Assembly (NCBI GenBank): GCA_023333565.1
Contig: JAJKFH010003762.1
Span: forward strand, 3,100,001 to 3,164,000
Length of the DNA: 64,000 nt
Source of the DNA: Puffinus mauretanicus
Lineage: Eukaryota; Chordata; Aves; Procellariiformes; Procellariidae
Direction of reading: 5' to 3'
Numbering within the stretch: position 1 is the first letter of the stretch; every line of letters starts with the position of its first letter. Below are positions 58,814-64,000 of the stretch, piece after piece. The position numbers and the translations under genes were made by a program. A model generated the notes under the pieces. The model was given only the letters and a program-made list of their open reading frames with translations, did no database searches and was not told where the DNA came from.

Positions 58814-60314
58814 GTAAACAATATTAAGCCCAGCTAATAGTCTCCCCGTGGGGGGATTTCGTGATAGCCTAGAACTAGAATACTTAGGACTCTCAGTGCT
58901 TTCAGTATAGAGAGTTCATCGCTCTTGCTCAATGAAGTAGCTCATTGCTACTTCATATGCCTCCTTCTTTGTGTAATTTAAGACATCTGGTGGTTGCCCT
59001 GAATTGTATTAAAGGACCATGGAGCACCTCTGAGCTTTGCTGTGGGAGCCTGTACCATTGCCAAGGCAGCAGCAGCATCCTGAGTCATAAGTCATTCTTT
59101 CCTCCATGCTCCTGGGGAGTGGAGGGCTCACTGTGTGACTGCTGTACTCTCATACACAAAGGCTGAAAAAAAATGATATATTCTTTAAAACTGGGTGAGA
59201 TTTGAAATTGAGATGCTTTGCTGCCCTTTTCCCTCAGGAGCCAGGAGATGAGGGGGTGGGTTTGTACTTGCAACCATCCTTCCAAATCTCAGACTCCCAT
59301 ATGGCTAATATTGCTGCTTGTTGTGGCATTGGCTACAGCCTTAGCTCAAACGGGCTTCATTGACTCATCTGCTACCAAATTGTTATGCGACACTGGTTTT
59401 CTCTTCTTGGTAGTTTCTTCTTCTTTATTGCTGAACCATTAATATTTAGCCTATTATATTTGTTACCTGGAACCTTTGAGAAGGTTGGTCAAAAGTTTAA
59501 CAACTGTAGCCTTTGTGTCTCTCACTATTAACAGCGTGCCTGTGGGAGCAGATTGGCCATGTATGTCTTTAGGAGACAAGCCACAAGGAAGTATGACTAA
59601 CTTATATGTCAGCTGCTTCTTCGTGTCTCCTCTTTGTAAGTAGGATTTTTTTTTCCTAACAAATGAACACGATTTCTTGTAGAGGAAACAGATATGCAGG
59701 ATATTTGAATGGCACAAAATACAATAATGACGATGATAAAATTTGAAAGTATATAGGGATAATCAGTTTTGACCACCAGATTGCTGTCAAACAGATCACC
59801 TTTCATGGACAGTTAAAATAGCTAATGTTATCAGTATTTTGGTCTGAAGAGACCAGGGTTATTGTTTGTAACATGAAACAAAATCCTTGCAGAGTTGAGC
59901 AAACAGGTCTCTTAAAAACTAATAATCACAGTAAGAACAACAAATATTCAATTCATTTGCTGAATTTAACAGGAGGAGCATATTGCTCACGAATACTGAC
60001 TGGGCTATATTCTATTGTACATCTGAAATTTCTTATTCCTTCTTCAGGCAATTTAAATTCTTGAAACCATTGCTTTCTTAGCTGGATGTAATTGAGCTGA
60101 ATATAATTGATATAGGACTCAAAGCTATTCCCAGTCAGGTTTAGATATCTAAATTGTCCTATGGTTAAGGCAGCCAGACTAGACTCACCTTACAGTCAGT
60201 AGAGAGAAAAAGGTGGTTTTAGGTTATACACATCTCATCTACTTTAGGTGGCTGCTTTAGGATGAGAGGAATAGTGCCCTAGACTCTCTTGTCTATATTG
60301 CCTAGATGCCATTT
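58814..60314. other. Unique DNA, no gene seen
   Basis: No recognisable gene. Frames stay under 85 codons. An imperfect TCCCC/GGGGA mini-hairpin lies at about 58842-58857. Confidence 0.55.
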
Positions 60315-60368
60315 GACTGAAAGGGAGACAAGGGTAACTAACTTGTCTATAGCTATGCAGATGAGTCC
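60315..60368 (+). repeat. Possible MIR-like fragment
   Basis: GACTGAAAGGGAGACAAGGG, then TAACTAACTTGTCTATAGC and ATGCAGATGAGTCC, parallels 'aaactgaggcacagagaggttaagtaacttgcccaaggtcacacag' in the same orientation as the copies at 922 and 39460. It is short and degenerate. Confidence 0.35.
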
Positions 60369-62523
60369 CTCTTCTTTTTATTCTAAATAGCATAATTAGT
60401 TGATGCTTGTTAGATGCTTTCAACCTGAAAATGCTGTGTATGGGCTTGTTCTACTCCTCCCCTATGAGGATGCATGCAAAATATGTATGGATTTAACAAT
60501 GATTTTTTTTGAAGGAACAATTAAGAAAAAACATATGGGGTGTCCAATGCTCTGGAAGAAGCTGAGTTAAAGAAGTTTTAGAAAATTTTGTATATGCAAT
60601 CTCCATATATGCATCGTCAACAGCTTATTACAGTTTTTCCATACCACGAGATCTAGGCTTGCTGCCAGAGCACTCTTTGGGTATGTTTAGTATGCAGCAC
60701 CTGGAAGTACTTCCGAGATCACAGATCAAGTTGTGTATCCCGATGCCACACTCTTTTTGGGGGGTCAGATTTGGATATATACACTTCTCCCTTCCTCAGT
60801 TCCTTGTTTACTGGGGGAGGAAAACCAGCCACATGAAGTGGGGGAGAAGTCATGACAGTTTGGCTAGGGAAGGACTGGGATGTAGGCAATTTAGGCTGGT
60901 GCACATATCAAACAGTTTAGACATATGCTATGTGGCAAATGGTATTTAAGGCGTGTAGCACATCTCAGTGCAGCAGGTCAACTTTTCCTTTTTACTTACT
61001 GATCTTACAGTCTTAAGTTCAAATAATAGGGACTGAATTCAAACTGCCTCCTGTTTTGCTGACAATGAGTTGTGGGGAGATTTCTTCACTAAACCATTTA
61101 GGCATCCCTTCCTTTGCTGCTTGTAGTGCACAGGTGTGACATTATATCACACAGGACAATAAATACAATTTAAACGGTCACATTTTCCCTATGTTCTCCT
61201 GAGAGTGTATTTCACAGGTTCTGCTGCCGCTTTCCATTTTGTGACTGACAAAGAGGTGGGAAATGCTCCCTTATTTTCCCCTATTCGAGGCATAGTAGCA
61301 ATAACAAGCAAGAGTCACTAGAAGCAGCAGCAGAAGGAGAAAGAGCTCCCCTGGGAACAGTCTGGATGTGACCGAAGGCACTGGGAGCCTTTCTATTTAC
61401 TTTAAATGGAACTGTCCTAGTCTTTGAGGCAATAAAGTACCTTATGTCTCCCTTAATCACTTGCATGTGAGATAATTGTAGTCGGAGGGATCTGTGTGCA
61501 ATTGTTCTCAGCTGGCAATGATCATATGATATTTAGAGGTAATCTCACAGAAGATTTCAGGGGGAACAAAAATGCTCCAGATAGATAGACTCTTATTGTG
61601 ACATGATGGAATCTAGACTCACTTTGCCATTTAGATGTAGGATTCAAAATCCACATCTTATTTCCTTGGCATGCCTTCATCTTCCTCCCTTTTTTTGCAG
61701 TCTTTCTGAGTTAATTGCTGTTCTGGGGCCAGTGCCTAAGGCTCTCTACAAAGACTCTCTTGTTGTTGTCCACTGAGGCCTGGGATGCCTAAAAGATTAT
61801 CACTTAAATAAGGTACCTTTTATTATGGTCAGTCCTGCAACTAAGATGCATGCAAAACTGCATGTTGAGTTCATAAGCTGTAGGAGACATATAGTAAAAT
61901 ATTGTGCGCTGAAACAATTTTCCCAACTGTTCTCAAAGCAAGGCTCATTGCACAAGAAGGAGGCGGCATCACATTACTTTTAAATTATATGGCATCTTAT
62001 CGTAAAATGTTATGCACCAAATCTCTGTGTACCACTATTATTAAGCCAAGTGCTACTAAAAATAATTATGTGTGTATTCTATTCATGGCAGAACATGCAA
62101 GTAACAAGCTATACTGCCAGAATTCCTGATGGAAAAAGGTGTTTCTTATATATACCTGTGTTGTTCTTACTCAGAGGTAGCCACTATGTAAACTTATTCT
62201 ATCATTATGCAATATTTACCTCTGTATTACTTATATATTCATATACTAATCCTCTGCCTCGTGCTTTCTTTATTTATTTAGTACTGTTTTTTTCCTGATG
62301 GGTATTCCTAGAACTGGAAAATCAGCATTTAAAAACATCACATGCTTAACAGAGTTTGGTTTGGCTCTCATGCTACAGTCTGGTCTACCAGCAGATAAGG
62401 AAGTCCAGGGGTCTCGCTTAGGATCACAAGATCACAAGAGGTATGAAAATAATGTAGCCATATTCAGTGCCTACATGCTTTTACCTCACCTGCACTACCT
62501 GTGGGACTTCTTTTTCCCCACAG
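60369..62523. other. Unique DNA, no gene seen
   Basis: No gene recognised. A plus-strand frame of 118 codons (62298-62654, ATG start) crosses the acceptor at 62523 and is treated with the next feature. A near-duplicated GATCACAA word occurs at about 62423-62438. Confidence 0.5.
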
Positions 62524-62716
62524 AGGCAGGCATAGGGTGCTTGGCAGCACTGCCCACGGACCCCAGGCTACGGCTGCTGAACTGGGGAGGGCACTTGGAC
62601 GTAGACCACTACCCTGGCCTGGAAACCTGGAGGCCAAACACAAGCAGGCCCTGAGAAGGAGGTTTGTGAAGCTTGCTGCTGACAGGGCTTGCTCCAGCAA
62701 CCGGAGGCAAAGATGG
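62524..62716 (+). other. Candidate 193-nt exon (strong splice pair, open throughout)
   Basis: TTCTTTTTCCCCACAG ending at 62523 is an excellent acceptor; GATGG|GTATGA at 62717 is a usable donor. One frame is open across the full interval (one base plus 64 codons) and hits TGA straight after the donor, as intron sequence would. Its peptide is basic near the end (KHKQALRRRFVKLAADRACS). Local GC content is raised over the interval. A competing frame (62298-62654) stops inside it. I recognise no family, and no partner exon is identified. Confidence 0.22.
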
Positions 62717-64000
62717 GTATGATAAAGCAGAGGATTGGAGATGGGTGTTGGACCTCGTACAGCCTTTTGCACATTGTGTATTTAACACATGCAGGTTTAT
62801 TAAAAACGAGGGAGCAAGAGTACTGCCTGCCAGCTGAAAACCCCCATGAGCCGCATTTGCAGGAATGAAGAAGCTGCATTTGCACATCTCAAGGCAGGAA
62901 CAGACTTTCTGTTTTGAAGGCTGAGGACTTTAAGGCATGGTGGCATCTGTACCTTCCACCTGAGGCTGAACAAAGGGGTCCACAAATTGTCTGCATAGAT
63001 CAATAGGAAGCCAGCCAGACGCAGAACAAATTTAGGCAGTGCTCTCTGGTGCACAATCAGGAGCAGCCCATGATGGTCTAGTCAATGATATTATGGGAGC
63101 TCAGATTTCTAGGCTGTCTATCATTTCTCTAGTCACATTTCTCATCACTTATCAGGGATATTGGCCATGGTATCTAGATCCCAACCTGGAAATGCACTAT
63201 ATATTCTTAAAATACCACTTTCTTATACTGAAATCTCTGGTGATTACCAAATTTTGTGGATGCCAATGGCATCGCCATGCCGTTGCAATTGATTTAAAGA
63301 TATGAGTCAGCCAAGTTTTATTATTAACCAGATTCTACTTTTTGCTTTGAGAGCAAAAAATATGAATGTAAATCATCTTCTTTTGTCCATATGGGTTTTC
63401 CACAGAGGGATAATTAGTTCCTTCCTTCCAGTAGTCACCTTCAAGATGTGCCAGGCTTCAGCTGAAGCTACTTCTGCAGTAGAGGCTGGTGAGATGGCAG
63501 GTGGGGAGCACAGCATGCTCAGGGAGCACTATGAGGGGAAATCATCTGTAATGGGGTGGGAAACCAGAGGCTGATCCCAGACTCAGGCATTGCTGGCTGC
63601 TTTATGAGGTACTGCAACTGCTCTTTTATCAAACCTAGTTTCAATAATCTTTAATAGTATTTTGTTTTTAATGAGAGTCTTGCAGAGTGTGGTTCATTCA
63701 GGCTCTGTACTCTCTTTTCCTTAGTCTGTCTGGGCTACTCTTCCTTTTAGGTCCTTGAGTCAATTTAAAAACAACTTCTTGGCACATTTTCATTTGATAA
63801 CTGCTTCCAGAATATACTTTAGCCCACCTTCATCTAACTCCAACTGTACTCACAGAGACGTTTCCAGTACAACAACCGATGTTTTTTTGTGAACATCGAT
63901 GTCTATGTAAATTAAGCAATTAGACAACCATGAATTGCTGGGCCCTTGTCACTCTCTTATATTCGCAGAGATGCCTTGTCTTGGTGATTTATATCTATGC
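62717..64000. other. Unique DNA, no gene seen
   Basis: No recognisable gene or mobile element. Overlapping frames on both strands at 62568-62887, 62800-63054, 63039-63305 and 63302-63574 have no supporting context. Confidence 0.55.

Overview
This window looks like bird nuclear DNA (or a close archosaur relative): a mostly AT-rich, unique-sequence vertebrate gene desert whose only substantial mobile elements are 5'-truncated CR1 LINEs. I recognise no cellular protein-coding gene, rRNA, tRNA, CRISPR or bacterial-type feature. The call rests on three CR1 copies with diagnostic 3' ends and reverse-transcriptase text, low repeat density, and worn pieces resembling ancient amniote SINEs. The species cannot be named from the sequence.

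Layout. 1-9.8 kb: unique DNA with one good ancient MIR-like SINE (922-1040) and one AT/CA microsatellite (6294-6379). 9.83-10.85 kb: a minus-strand CR1 fragment keeping the C-terminal part of ORF2, including an intact FADD reverse-transcriptase box but with frameshifts. 10.85-30.4 kb: long unique DNA with exon-like splice-site pairs, an unexplained 142-codon frame at 23.3 kb and a GC-rich stop-poor island at 26.75-27.29 kb. 30.38 kb: a 73-bp CR1 tail. 32.04-32.30 kb: a CpG-rich patch with an 85-codon frame behind a strong minus-strand acceptor. 33.8-34.2 kb: AT-rich DNA dense in homeodomain- and SOX-type words. 36.38-38.82 kb: the largest CR1, about 2.4 kb, minus strand, covering the endonuclease C-terminus through the 3' tail, disabled by nonsense codons, frameshifts and a FADD-to-FANN change. 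38.8-64 kb: unique DNA with MIR-like and other ancient-repeat pieces, a pre-miRNA-like hairpin at 43.1 kb, several exon-like intervals, and short simple repeats.

Function. The CR1 copies are dead relics that cannot transpose themselves. The remainder is either intergenic or intron of a large gene whose recognisable exons lie outside the window. The most useful leads are the 70-nt hairpin at 43.1 kb, the exon-like intervals at 48.36-48.57 kb and 62.52-62.72 kb, and the CpG-rich patch at 32.0-32.3 kb. Each is an inference from local sequence only, and pseudo-exons of this sort are common by chance in vertebrate DNA. I found no convincing undescribed system.
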